Source: Oleispira sp963851095 (GTDB lineage Bacteria > Pseudomonadota > Gammaproteobacteria > Pseudomonadales > Oceanobacteraceae). From it: a stretch of 64,000 bases of DNA. Made by a program: the position numbers and the translations under genes. The notes beneath the pieces were generated by a model, which had not been told where the DNA came from, did not search any database, and saw nothing but the letters and a program-made list of their open reading frames with translations. Positions 18,248 through 27,143 of this stretch are shown here, one piece after another. Where the stretch lies: assembly GCA_963851095.1 (NCBI GenBank), contig CAWKOX010000035.1, positions 17,279 through 81,278 of the forward strand, in the 5' to 3' direction. Positions within the stretch are counted from its first letter, which is position 1, and every line of letters starts with the position of its first letter.

Positions 18248-18739
18248 CTATTTGCGCTTTGGTGCCCAAGCCCAGATCATTGTTGCCTTAACGGTTTCTA
18301 CACCGTTCGCATCGGTAATAACAACAGGTACATTGATATCACCTTTTTCGGTATTTTTAATAAACTCTACCTGCTCGTCACTGAACGATGCGACGGCGGT
18401 CATATCACCAGAAGCCTGCTTTAAATATTCTAAGTTCATCGACTTAATCACGATGATGCGATTATCTGGAACGGTTAGGCCGGTCATAAAACCAGTAGCT
18501 GTTTCGGCTAATAAGCCCATGGCCGCTGCGTGAACACTACCGATGTGGTTTTGAACTTTCTTACGATTGGGGATAACGACAATACATTCATTTGGTGTTA
18601 GCTTCTCGAAACGAAGACCAGACGTTCCTGCATATTTGACAACACGTCCCATCGCCTTAGACAACGCAAAAGAACGAAGTGATTCAGGAAGCTTTTGGAA
18701 TATATTAACAACTGTACTCAAACGATTTTGTTTAGCCAT
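18248..18739 (-). CDS. DUF4442-like hotdog-fold protein (thioesterase-like)
   Basis: The protein is about 163 residues from the ATG at 18739. The central NRKKVQNHIGSVHAAAMGLLAETATGFM corresponds to the long helix and HGG-like loop of hotdog thioesterases of the PaaI/DUF4442 type, and beta strands follow. The longer open frame to 18799 adds a hydrophobic tail unlike the family, so the shorter start is chosen, although its Shine-Dalgarno sequence is weak. The likely role is hydrolysis or binding of an acyl-CoA; the substrate is unknown. It lies downstream of a GNAT gene on the same strand. Confidence 0.8.
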   Translation of the reverse strand: MAKQNRLSTVVNIFQKLPESLRSFALSKAMGRVVKYAGTSGLRFEKLTPNECIVVIPNRKKVQNHIGSVHAAAMGLLAETATGFMTGLTVPDNRIIVIKSMNLEYLKQASGDMTAVASFSDEQVEFIKNTEKGDINVPVVITDANGVETVKATMIWAWAPKRK

Positions 18740-18800
18740 GAGGTGCGCCCTATATGGATTTGAAGTAAAAATTCTTAACAGAATTAATGATGGCGGCATA

Positions 18801-19337
18801 TTACCCGAGTCGAGTATTAATCACCATGACCCTAGCGCCTTTATCTCCATGCCTAAAGCGCCGATAGCTGGCTAATAACGGGGCAGGAATATCTTTCGTT
18901 ATTATAGGCTCAAATCCCAGACGCAGATAAAGAGAAATCGCTAAAGGTGTTGGCAGGGTATAAATAGGTACTTCGTAATGCTTCAGAGCATGAAGAATTA
19001 AATTAGATGCAATACCTTGACCACGATGGTCGCTGGCGGTTAATACACTGCGGAGAAATAAAAACGTATCGTGACTAATATCGTAACTTGTATCGTATCG
19101 TAGCAACCTTAAAACAGCGCACGTTTCGCCTTCATCGTTAATGGCAGCGTACATAAAGTCTTGAGGTTTAGCTCTGGCTTTATCTTTGTTCTGTTTATAA
19201 AACTGATTCAGTTGTTGGCAAGAGGCTGGCAGGTACTGCATACATTGGCTCAAATGGGTGTAGGGTTTTGGGACAGGGCTATTGCTAGTAAAGTCGAAGC
19301 CGCCTAAATTATACTTGGTATAATCGTACCTAAACAC
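18801..19337 (-). CDS. GNAT family N-acetyltransferase
   Basis: The open frame encodes 178 residues from a GTG. The acetyl-CoA binding motif A is clear: LRSVLTASDHRGQGIASNLI with RGQGIA at 105-110. Motif B follows (YTLPTPLAISLYLRLGFEPI). The start is uncertain: the first 30 residues look unlike a GNAT fold, and an ATG at codon 33 (position 19241) would begin just before the first conserved helix. Neither start has a strong ribosome binding site. The acceptor substrate is unknown. It may share a transcript with the DUF4442-like gene 61 bp downstream. Confidence 0.78.
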   Translation of the reverse strand: MFRYDYTKYNLGGFDFTSNSPVPKPYTHLSQCMQYLPASCQQLNQFYKQNKDKARAKPQDFMYAAINDEGETCAVLRLLRYDTSYDISHDTFLFLRSVLTASDHRGQGIASNLILHALKHYEVPIYTLPTPLAISLYLRLGFEPIITKDIPAPLLASYRRFRHGDKGARVMVINTRLG

Positions 19338-19483
19338 AAGAGCGCATTATTTCAATATTCTCTTGTTCTCTATTAAAGACATAATAATTAATAATAACAA
19401 AGCTGTAATAACTCGCCACTACTATCAAAATGCTGGTCATAAACCACAGATAGAGTTAAAAAATACAGCAGCAGGAGCCAAAC

Positions 19484-20566
19484 ATGATGAAATACAGTAT
19501 GAAACGACCTTTTACACTATTGCCAGTCTTTGTAGCTATGTTCTCAGGCCAAGCAATAGCCATGTCGAATACCCCCAAAGATAGTGTCGAGGTAACCCCC
19601 GTAGCAGGCAAAATAGTCCGCTTTATTGCGGTTGGCGATACTGGAACGGGAAAAGAAGGACAGTATCAGGTAGCTGGTGCAATTGAATCTGTGTGTGCCG
19701 TACGAGGCTGTGATTTTGCACTGGGTCTGGGTGACAATATATATGAAGCGGGGGTTGATTCGATTGATGATGTGCAGTGGCTGGATAAATTCGAAAAACC
19801 GTATCAGAACCTGAATATGCCTTTTTATATGACTCTGGGCAATCATGATAATTCGTATTTTGCCGGCGGTGGTTTAGATAATACCAAGGGTGAGCTTCAG
19901 GTTGATTACCATTATAAAAAAGGCCGTTTTAGTGAAAAGTGGAACATGCCTGCGCGGTATTATCATTTCAGCGCACCTTTGACTGAAAACGAGAGCTTGA
20001 CCGAAACCGAGAGCTTGACCGAAAACGTGCCTTTGGTTGATTTCTTTTCTTTAGATTCTAACCCGCTCGCGGCGCTGTCTGACATCGATAAAAAATATTG
20101 GCAATTGCCGTATAAAAAACAGCAGGCTGCTTGGTTTGATGAAACCATTAAGTCTTCGTTAGGGGCTTGGAAAATAGCCTTTGCTCACCATCCTTATATT
20201 TCAAATGGGAGTCATGGTAATGCAGGCCTGTATGATTATGTTGCTGGCTTAGGTGGGGTTTATCAAGATTTTCTTGAGCAGGAAGTGTGTAACCGAGTAG
20301 ATGTGATTATTGCAGGTCATGATCATGATATGCAGTGGCTAGCGCCGGTATCGTCGTGCGGAAAAACCTTCCATATGGTATCTGGGGCAGGTGCAAAGAC
20401 ACGCACCTTTAGTAACCCCGATCGTAATGAAGCTTATTGGCAAGCGGATGAAACGTTAGGTTTTTATTATATAGAAATCGAAGGAAATGAATTTCGCGGT
20501 ACGGCATACTTAGTCAATGCTGATGGCGAACATCATATTGCACATCAACAAACCATCACTCGCTGA
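19484..20566 (+). CDS. Secreted purple-acid-phosphatase-like metallophosphoesterase
   Basis: This 360-residue protein has a signal peptide ending near QAIA (residue 26). Calcineurin-like metal-binding motifs follow in order: GDTG at 51-54, GLGDN at 81-85, GNHD at 119-122, then AFAHHPY and AGHDHDMQ. The arrangement resembles type 5 (tartrate-resistant) acid phosphatases. It would release phosphate from organic esters outside the cytoplasm. An insertion near residues 166-183 is made of three 6-residue repeats, LTENES-like, from a tandem DNA repeat. The ATG at 19484 has a CAGGAG site; strong terminator downstream. Confidence 0.87.
   Translation: MMKYSMKRPFTLLPVFVAMFSGQAIAMSNTPKDSVEVTPVAGKIVRFIAVGDTGTGKEGQYQVAGAIESVCAVRGCDFALGLGDNIYEAGVDSIDDVQWLDKFEKPYQNLNMPFYMTLGNHDNSYFAGGGLDNTKGELQVDYHYKKGRFSEKWNMPARYYHFSAPLTENESLTETESLTENVPLVDFFSLDSNPLAALSDIDKKYWQLPYKKQQAAWFDETIKSSLGAWKIAFAHHPYISNGSHGNAGLYDYVAGLGGVYQDFLEQEVCNRVDVIIAGHDHDMQWLAPVSSCGKTFHMVSGAGAKTRTFSNPDRNEAYWQADETLGFYYIEIEGNEFRGTAYLVNADGEHHIAHQQTITR
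19979..20032 (+). repeat. Three 18-bp tandem repeats inside the acid phosphatase gene
   Basis: Three consecutive 18-bp units, each close to TTGACCGAAAACGAGAGC, encode LTENES, LTETES and LTENVP. They sit in a loop between conserved phosphatase motifs, keep the frame, and could expand or contract by slippage. Confidence 0.85.
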
Positions 20567-20575
20567 TTCACAATA

Positions 20576-20613
20576 AAAGGGGCTTATGCTAAGCACATAA
20601 GCCCCTTTATTTT
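20576..20613. terminator. Bidirectional terminator between phosphatase and convergent gene
   Basis: A 13-bp perfect stem (AAAGGGGCTTATG and its complement, 7-nt loop) is flanked by A-rich sequence on one side and T-rich on the other. It can end transcripts from both the phosphatase gene and the convergent gene at 20632. Confidence 0.88.
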
Positions 20614-20631
20614 AGCAGCTCTGCATTTAGT

Positions 20632-22311
20632 TTACGGGATCAACTGATTAATAACGTGTGCTAGATCCTTACTGCTGTTATTGGCAATTTCTTCTAGAGT
20701 ATAAATCTGCTGAGGTGATAGCTGTTCTTTTTCTAGGTTTGTGAGAATCGCATAGCTAACAAGGTTGGATGGCTCATTCGCAAGGTGCTTAAGTAGTGTA
20801 TCTGTGTGTTGAGGATTGCGCGCAAGTACGGTTCCTGCTGCGTAGCGTTCTTTGCTATTGCTTGATGCTAACTTTAAAACAATTGCATCATCAAGTTTGG
20901 TTAATTTTGCATTACCTGCGGCTAGGATTGCCGATGAGGCTTGATCTTCAGTTAATGCTTTAGCCAACGTTGCCGTGAGTTGATCCGATAGCCCAGATGG
21001 AGTATGACCTTGATTTTCCATTTGTTGGAAACTTGACCCAAGATTAATTAATGCATTATTTCGAATATTGTTACTTTCGGTGGTATCGGCTGCAAGTCTT
21101 GAAAGTGCCTGAAAACCGTATTCGCTCACTTGGCCGTTACCGGATAGGGCAACCATTAAGCGTACCTTTTGTAGATCGTGATTAATATCCCCTTTAATCC
21201 CATTTTCTGTGAGCTGCTCTAAAGAGTTAATGAGATAATTTTCAGCACTTGGGTGGCCCGATAAGCTTAAAGCAAAGGCAATATCTCGCTTTTCGCTATC
21301 ACTCATATTATCTTTGATTAATACATCGCTTAACGACTCTGCAGAGATGTAGTCGATTAAATAATCGGCGGCTTTTATCAGTTGGGCGCTGTTTTTATTG
21401 CTAGAAAAGCTCGCGATAATGGCCCAAAGCTCTTCTTCATTTTCTACCCTTTTTTCAAAGTTCTCCGCGGCAATAGATTTAACCTGCCATAGATTATTTA
21501 CATTGGTAAAATTGGTAAGTTTAAGATTGGATAAGTCGGCATAGGGCGTTATCTTTTTGGCATGAATTGAAAATCGAATATAACCTGTATGCCCTGCAGC
21601 AGAAATGCCTTGTCGTTCTTCTGATGCTAAAGAAAGCGGCATACAGTCATCACCTAAAACTACTTCCCAGCTGTTATTCGTGGCTGTGTTAGGGGTGGTC
21701 ATTTGCAAGCTGGAAGCCATCTTGCTTAAGTTAGCGGTTGTTATACTTGCGCTACGATTAACGGCTTTATGGTTATGTTGATAGCTATAAGTACGCTGCA
21801 TAGAGTCGTAAGAAAAGTGATATTTTTTTCCTTCTTTACCGACAGAAAGTGCTTTTAATAGCTGGCCAATAATTTTCATTGGGTGTTTTTCTGGTAAGCC
21901 TAAATCATTAAAGGCGGTGAAGAGAGCGAAGGGTTGTGGATTAACTCGGCTGAGGTAATAGACATCTTGTATATCAACGTTGCCTTGGCCTTCGTTGATT
22001 AGAATTTGGCTAGTTTGCCCACGAATAATGGCATCATTTGCTTGACTGAGTTGTGTTCTAAATTGAAGTGACGACTGATATACCTGCTTATCATTGATAA
22101 TCGATTCGATGTCTACATGAACCTGATAGGCATAATTGAACTGTGTTTTATGGGTGCAGCTAAACGGTGTAGCAGCCGCATTGTTTAATTCACTACTGTC
22201 GATAAAATCCGGTGGTGCGCTAGGAAGTGTTTGTATGTAAAGGTAGAAACCCGTCGCTATGATAGTAAAAGAGCAGAGTAAAAAAATTATTATTTTTTTT
22301 ATTATATTCAT
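20632..22311 (-). CDS. Unknown exported protein, beta-rich N-half and HEAT-like C-half
   Basis: This 559-residue protein is not assigned to a family. Residues 5-27 are a signal or anchor helix without a clear lipobox. Residues 50-270 are beta-rich (FNYAYQVHVDIES, SSLQFRTQL) and carry only two cysteines (FSCTHK and DDCMP). Residues 280-559 are helical repeats of about 30-40 residues, for example RDIAFALSLSGHPSAENYL, NALINLGSSF and RYAAGTVLARNP, as in HEAT/ARM solenoids. A sheet followed by a helical solenoid recalls the N-terminal part of vitellogenin-type lipid carriers, but this is only a resemblance. No Shine-Dalgarno sequence precedes the ATG. It follows the Cys-rich gene on the same strand. 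Confidence 0.7.
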   Translation of the reverse strand: MNIIKKIIIFLLCSFTIIATGFYLYIQTLPSAPPDFIDSSELNNAAATPFSCTHKTQFNYAYQVHVDIESIINDKQVYQSSLQFRTQLSQANDAIIRGQTSQILINEGQGNVDIQDVYYLSRVNPQPFALFTAFNDLGLPEKHPMKIIGQLLKALSVGKEGKKYHFSYDSMQRTYSYQHNHKAVNRSASITTANLSKMASSLQMTTPNTATNNSWEVVLGDDCMPLSLASEERQGISAAGHTGYIRFSIHAKKITPYADLSNLKLTNFTNVNNLWQVKSIAAENFEKRVENEEELWAIIASFSSNKNSAQLIKAADYLIDYISAESLSDVLIKDNMSDSEKRDIAFALSLSGHPSAENYLINSLEQLTENGIKGDINHDLQKVRLMVALSGNGQVSEYGFQALSRLAADTTESNNIRNNALINLGSSFQQMENQGHTPSGLSDQLTATLAKALTEDQASSAILAAGNAKLTKLDDAIVLKLASSNSKERYAAGTVLARNPQHTDTLLKHLANEPSNLVSYAILTNLEKEQLSPQQIYTLEEIANNSSKDLAHVINQLIP

Positions 22312-22332
22312 TTGATTGCTTATAAATTGCTG

Positions 22333-22362
22333 GTTATTAAATTGCTAGTTATTAAATTGCTA
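22333..22362 (-). repeat. Two perfect 15-bp direct repeats upstream of the HEAT-like gene
   Basis: The 15-bp unit GTTATTAAATTGCTA occurs twice head to tail, and AGCAAT (minus strand) recurs twice more before the ATG at 22311. The spacing could reflect a regulator binding direct repeats in the promoter or leader. Only the repetition is observed. Confidence 0.6.
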
Positions 22363-22379
22363 TCGGTGAATAATAAAAC

Positions 22380-22426
22380 CTCACATAAAGCTCTTAGTTT
22401 CGAAAACTAAGAGCTTTTTATGTGAG
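22380..22426 (-). terminator. Long hairpin, probable terminator of the Cys-rich gene
   Basis: A stem of about 22 bp with one bulge (CTCACATAAA-GCTCTTAGTTT and its complement) is followed on the minus strand by GTTTTATTATT. It lies between the Cys-rich gene and the HEAT-like gene, so the latter may be only partly cotranscribed. Confidence 0.7.
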
Positions 22427-22459
22427 CAGTTTATTTAACTAATCTACAAACTAGCTGGC

Positions 22460-24022
22460 TTACAAGGCGATTGCGGTGGCTTCTTCAGTTGCAAAATTTA
22501 CCTTGTGATAGCGAACGCCGTCCCAGTTGACATCGGCATCATCCCCAAATGCATTAATATCAAATCCTAGTACTTTTAAGAAAGTATTTACAAAGCCACG
22601 ACCAGATTCGATGTTAGTTTCCAGCGATTCAGCTTTGTAGACTTCATCCATTCCGGCAACGTTACGCACACCTTCTTCTAGTGAGTAAGGGAGTTCTAGT
22701 TCCATTACCCACAGCTTGAACTCAGCACCTACTTGCAATAGATCAGGAATAAAGCTTAAGAAACTCGTGATGCGAATATAAGCCTGAGATGAAAGCCAGA
22801 TATCCATTAATGGAAGCACATCTAAGCGAGTTGAGTTGGCGTGCTGTTTGCCATCGATGATGACTGGGGGTTGCGAACGGTCAACGGTTGAAGCGATGGT
22901 TGTATCAGCGCCTAGCGTTGTGCCAACCGTACCGTACACGCGAAAAGGAATAAGTTCGTAAAGGGAAACTTGCATAATACCTACGTCAACACCGGTTAAG
23001 TTATGCAATGCGGTATCAAACATACGCGTACTGGCTTGCACTGTGACACTGGGCTTAAACGTAAGCGCGGCTGTTGCGACTGTGCCGTCATCTTCACAGC
23101 TTGCTTCCGCAGAAAAATCAAATAAAACAGTTTGAGAAAGCGAAGGCACAAACCAAGCGCTATTGGTATTTTGAGCGATGCTATCAGAGATTGCGCCAGT
23201 GATACCATCTCCTGCTGCATTTACAATACTGCCGCCGATATTAACAGGATCTGGAATCGGTAAACCAAACGCACCTTCAATCGCATCCAAGCCACAGACA
23301 ATGGGAGTGAAAGACATGTCGGTTTTTAATTTGGGAATCTGATTTTCACCGATAACAATCCCTCCTTGACCTGTTGCCGCAAGTGCAGCGGCTTGCTGAG
23401 TACCTGCTTGATCGAGAATGCGTTGCTGATCGGTTAACCCCCCTAATTGGCCAAAGCACAAAGGTCCAACTCCAGTAAAGGTTTCTGCACAAGGTTCATA
23501 GCACAAGCCAGCCTCATTTTGCATACTCGATTCACACGTCATACTGGCTCTTGATTGGACCCAAGATTGCTTAGTAATTGTTTTTGGTAACCAGCCCCAT
23601 TGCGTACAAAAAGCACCTCCATTGGAGTAACCTTCTGGGCACTGTTGCCAGCAAACCCCTGCAACTGAATCAAAACCTGCGGGGCAGTCTTGAGCACACA
23701 TACCACTATTGGCGGAATAACCTTCTTGGCAGCTATTGGGTAATATTCCCATGCCGCGGTTATAGCTCCATTCTTCAAAAGGGGCCGTTACGTCAGAGAT
23801 TGTGCTCGCAATATTATTGTCTAATGTTTCCAGAATGCTGGCGGTGAAAGATAAAAATTTACTTCCTTCAGATTCACCGGTGAGTGTTTGTACGTTTATT
23901 GGATTAATCGCGCCTAAGCTTGGGTCTGCTGCAATATCAATATTAGAATTACTTGCCCAAGTTTGTGACGCCGCGAGTATCAATAAAGCATAGATTCCTT
24001 TCTTAATCGTATGTTGGAACAT
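22460..24022 (-). CDS. Unknown secreted protein with N-terminal Cys-rich repeats
   Basis: This 520-residue protein has a signal peptide ending near SQTWA (residue 23). Residues 95-200 hold repeated units of the form C-P-x-G-[FY]-x4-5-G-x-C, for example CPAGFDSVAGVC and CPEGYSNGGAFC, resembling small disulfide repeats of animal and protist surface proteins. The rest is beta-rich, with hydrophobic strands such as FIPDLLQVGAEFKLWVMELELPYSL. No named family is recognised. It needs an oxidising compartment, so it is probably periplasmic or surface-exposed. The next gene on the strand is the HEAT-like exported protein, and the two may work together. Confidence 0.7.
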   Translation of the reverse strand: MFQHTIKKGIYALLILAASQTWASNSNIDIAADPSLGAINPINVQTLTGESEGSKFLSFTASILETLDNNIASTISDVTAPFEEWSYNRGMGILPNSCQEGYSANSGMCAQDCPAGFDSVAGVCWQQCPEGYSNGGAFCTQWGWLPKTITKQSWVQSRASMTCESSMQNEAGLCYEPCAETFTGVGPLCFGQLGGLTDQQRILDQAGTQQAAALAATGQGGIVIGENQIPKLKTDMSFTPIVCGLDAIEGAFGLPIPDPVNIGGSIVNAAGDGITGAISDSIAQNTNSAWFVPSLSQTVLFDFSAEASCEDDGTVATAALTFKPSVTVQASTRMFDTALHNLTGVDVGIMQVSLYELIPFRVYGTVGTTLGADTTIASTVDRSQPPVIIDGKQHANSTRLDVLPLMDIWLSSQAYIRITSFLSFIPDLLQVGAEFKLWVMELELPYSLEEGVRNVAGMDEVYKAESLETNIESGRGFVNTFLKVLGFDINAFGDDADVNWDGVRYHKVNFATEEATAIAL

Positions 24023-24515
24023 AATGTTTATCCTATATGATCATGTTGAGCTAGGAATGGTTAGTTCCAATTAATACAGTAGTTCTTCGACACTTATATT
24101 AATGACGGTGGTCGCTCGTTAAATGTGCATTAATTACCAAGGTGAAAGAAATTTATTATTCGTATTGATTTCATTTTAACCACTGGCAAAAGTAGATAGT
24201 TTGGAGAGTATCTTGACTGGTACAATCGTATCACTATCGTATCTATACTTTATGCCATTAGACAGAAAATGATACGTCACTCTAGGCCAACTTCATGACG
24301 GTTTTAAGCCAGTATTAAAATTAGTTGCTTAAGAGCAATCCTTAGGTGATTCATCGGCTAGCTATGGATGAGAGAGGGTTTAATGGGAAATAAACATGAA
24401 ATTGACTCATATCAAATAACAATTACTTGAAAAATAATAATCCATTACCATATCTAAAGCAGAACAAAGAATTTCTTCCTATTCTTCTTATTATCGTTAT
24501 CTAGGAGTCATATTG
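24023..24515. other. 493-bp intergenic region between the Cys-rich gene and clpB
   Basis: No credible gene is seen. It must hold promoters for both divergent genes. Visible elements are a heat-shock-like promoter near 24426-24453, a short palindrome TTGCTTAAGAGCAA at about 24326-24339, and a TTGACT at about 24213 followed by two copies of ATCGTATC. None of the last three can be assigned. Confidence 0.5.
24426..24453 (+). promoter_or_regulatory. Candidate sigma-32 promoter of clpB
   Basis: CTTGAAA, then 13 bp, then TACCATAT matches the heat-shock consensus CTTGAAA-N13-15-CCCCATnT at all of the -35 and 6 of 8 bases of the -10. It lies about 60 bp upstream of the clpB start, and clpB is a classical sigma-32 target. 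Confidence 0.55.
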
Positions 24516-27122
24516 ATGAGAATGGATCGTTTAACTACCAGCTTACAAAATGCTTTAAATGAAGCGCAGAGCCTAGCGCTTGGGCATGATCATAATCAAA
24601 TCGACAGTGTGCATCTTTTATTAGCATTACTGCAGCAAACCAACAGTACGGTGCGTAACGTTTTGCGTACTGCGGGAATACAGGTGCCTGGCTTTGAACA
24701 GGCATTGACTCAAATAATGGACGATCAGCCAAAAGTAACCTCTCCTGATGGCAGCATTCAAATTGCCCCTGAGTTAGGGCGTTTATTAAATCTTATCGAT
24801 AAAGAAGCTCAGAGCCGTGGTGATCAGTTTGTATCGAGCGAGCTCTTTCTGATTGTTGCCTTAGAAGAGAGAAATGCTGTCGGCAAATTGATGAAGCAAC
24901 AAGGGCTGAATAAAAATATATTAAATAAAGCCATTGATACTATTCGTGGAGGAGAGCAAGTGAACGACGCGAACGCAGAAGATAATCGCCAATCATTGGA
25001 CAAGTACTGTATCGATTTAACCGAACGTGCTGAACAAAATAAGCTCGACCCGGTGATCGGTCGTGATGATGAAATTCGTCGTACGATTCAAGTATTGCAG
25101 CGTCGCACTAAGAACAACCCAGTATTAATTGGCGCCCCCGGTGTGGGTAAAACAGCCGTGATTGAAGGTCTCGCACAGCGCATTATTAATGGGGAGGTGC
25201 CAGAAGGATTAAAAGATAAGCGTATTCTTTCGTTAGATATGGGGGCCTTGATTGCAGGGGCGAAATATCGTGGCGAATTTGAAGAGCGCCTTAAGTCTGT
25301 ATTGAAGGATGTGGCGAAAGCTGAAGGCCAGATCATCGTCTTCGTTGATGAATTGCACACCATGGTCGGTGCAGGTAAAGGCGACGGTGCAATGGATGCA
25401 GGTAATATGTTGAAGCCTGCACTAGCCCGTGGCGAATTGCATTGTGTGGGCGCAACGACGCTGGATGAGTATCGAGAGTTCATCGAAAAGGATGCGGCTC
25501 TAGAGCGTCGTTTTCAAAAGATCATCGTTGATGAGCCTAATGAAGAAGATACCGTGGCTATTTTGCGCGGTCTAAAAGAACGCTATGAAGTGCACCACGG
25601 TGTTCAGATTACTGATAGCGCGATTATTGCTGCGGCTAAATTGTCGACTCGTTACATTCCTGATCGTCAGTTGCCGGATAAAGCGATTGATTTGATCGAT
25701 GAGGCGGCGTCGGTTATCCGCATGGAAATTGACTCCAAACCTCATGAAATGGATAAATTAGAGCGTCGCTTGATTCAGTTAAAAATAGAGCGTGAAGCCT
25801 TGCGTAAAGAAACGGATGATGCCGCTCAGCAGCGATTGAGTGACCTTAATGAAGACATTAATAAAACAGGTCGTGCGTATTTAGAGCTTGAAGAAATTTG
25901 GAAGCATGAAAAAGCGTTATTAGAAGGCGCGTCTGATATTAAAGAGAAGCTAGAAGCGGCGAAGGCTGATTTAGAAGCAGCGCGTCGCGGTGGCGACTTG
26001 CAAAAAATGTCAGAACTTCAATATGGCATTATTCCAGAATTAGAGAAAAAGCTGACAAGCGCAGACGAAGCAGAAGCTCAAGGAACGCAAGAATTTCAGC
26101 TATTACGAAACAAGGTAACCGAAGAAGAAATTGCTGAGGTTGTTTCGCGATGGACGGGTGTGCCAGTGAGCAAAATGCTTGAAGGCGAGCGTGAGAAATT
26201 ATTGCGCATGGAAGACGAACTGCACAAGCAAGTCGTTGGTCAAGAACAAGCTATTACGGCAGTTTCTAATGCGGTAAGGCGCTCTCGTGCAGGTTTGAGT
26301 GATCCTAACCGTCCGAACGGTTCGTTCTTGTTTTTAGGCCCAACTGGCGTGGGCAAAACAGAGTTATGCAAAGCGTTATCAACCTTCTTGTTTGATAGCG
26401 ACGATTCGATGATCCGAATTGATATGTCGGAATACATGGAGAAGCACTCAGTTGCCCGTTTAATTGGTGCGCCTCCTGGTTATGTCGGCTATGAAGAAGG
26501 CGGTCATTTAACCGAAGCTGTGCGTCGTAAACCGTATTCGGTGATTCTGTTGGATGAAGTCGAAAAAGCACACCCCGATGTGTTTAATATCTTACTTCAG
26601 GTACTTGATGATGGGCAGTTAACCGATGGTCAAGGGCGACGTGTTGATTTCAAAAATACGGTATTGGTGATGACGTCGAACTTAGGCTCTGATGTGATTC
26701 AAACCATGGCCTTGGGGTCTGAAAGTGGCAATGTTGATCAAGATTATGAAGGCATGCGTGCTGCGGTAATGGAAATTGTAGGTTCACACTTCCGTCCTGA
26801 ATTTATTAACCGTATTGATGAGTCCGTGGTATTTCATCCATTGCTTAAAGATCAGATTCGAGGCATTGCCGATATTCAGTTGCAGTCACTATCAAAACGA
26901 TTGGCAGAGCGTGAGTTAACCCTGACATTAACCGATGCGGCTACCACTCAGCTGGTGGAACTGGGTTATGACCCTGTCTATGGCGCAAGACCGTTGAAGC
27001 GAGCCATTCAGCAATGGATTGAAAACCCTCTTGCTCAGGCTATTTTGTCAGGAGAGTTTATGCCAGGAGATAATATTAAGGCTGACTTGATTGAGGGCAG
27101 GTTGGTTTTTATCACCGGATAG
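24516..27122 (+). CDS. clpB: ATP-dependent disaggregase ClpB
   Basis: This 868-residue Hsp100 chaperone works with DnaK to pull proteins out of aggregates in the cytoplasm. It has the N-terminal Clp domain, the first AAA+ module (Walker A GAPGVGKT), the coiled middle domain (about 400-540) that sets ClpB apart from ClpA/ClpC, and the second AAA+ module (Walker A GPTGVGKT, arginine-finger region FRPEFINRIDE). The start is the ATG at 24516, giving MRMDRLT like E. coli MRLDRLT, with AGGAG 8 bp before it; an upstream TTG is not needed. A heat-shock-like promoter lies upstream. Confidence 0.97.
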   Translation: MRMDRLTTSLQNALNEAQSLALGHDHNQIDSVHLLLALLQQTNSTVRNVLRTAGIQVPGFEQALTQIMDDQPKVTSPDGSIQIAPELGRLLNLIDKEAQSRGDQFVSSELFLIVALEERNAVGKLMKQQGLNKNILNKAIDTIRGGEQVNDANAEDNRQSLDKYCIDLTERAEQNKLDPVIGRDDEIRRTIQVLQRRTKNNPVLIGAPGVGKTAVIEGLAQRIINGEVPEGLKDKRILSLDMGALIAGAKYRGEFEERLKSVLKDVAKAEGQIIVFVDELHTMVGAGKGDGAMDAGNMLKPALARGELHCVGATTLDEYREFIEKDAALERRFQKIIVDEPNEEDTVAILRGLKERYEVHHGVQITDSAIIAAAKLSTRYIPDRQLPDKAIDLIDEAASVIRMEIDSKPHEMDKLERRLIQLKIEREALRKETDDAAQQRLSDLNEDINKTGRAYLELEEIWKHEKALLEGASDIKEKLEAAKADLEAARRGGDLQKMSELQYGIIPELEKKLTSADEAEAQGTQEFQLLRNKVTEEEIAEVVSRWTGVPVSKMLEGEREKLLRMEDELHKQVVGQEQAITAVSNAVRRSRAGLSDPNRPNGSFLFLGPTGVGKTELCKALSTFLFDSDDSMIRIDMSEYMEKHSVARLIGAPPGYVGYEEGGHLTEAVRRKPYSVILLDEVEKAHPDVFNILLQVLDDGQLTDGQGRRVDFKNTVLVMTSNLGSDVIQTMALGSESGNVDQDYEGMRAAVMEIVGSHFRPEFINRIDESVVFHPLLKDQIRGIADIQLQSLSKRLAERELTLTLTDAATTQLVELGYDPVYGARPLKRAIQQWIENPLAQAILSGEFMPGDNIKADLIEGRLVFITG

Positions 27123-27143
27123 GCCTTTGCTTTCATTCGCTCA

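Noticed and set aside
19363..19584. 73-codon plus-strand open frame overlapping the phosphatase start
   Set aside because: The phosphatase has a signal peptide and a good CAGGAG site in its own frame; the other frame has neither.
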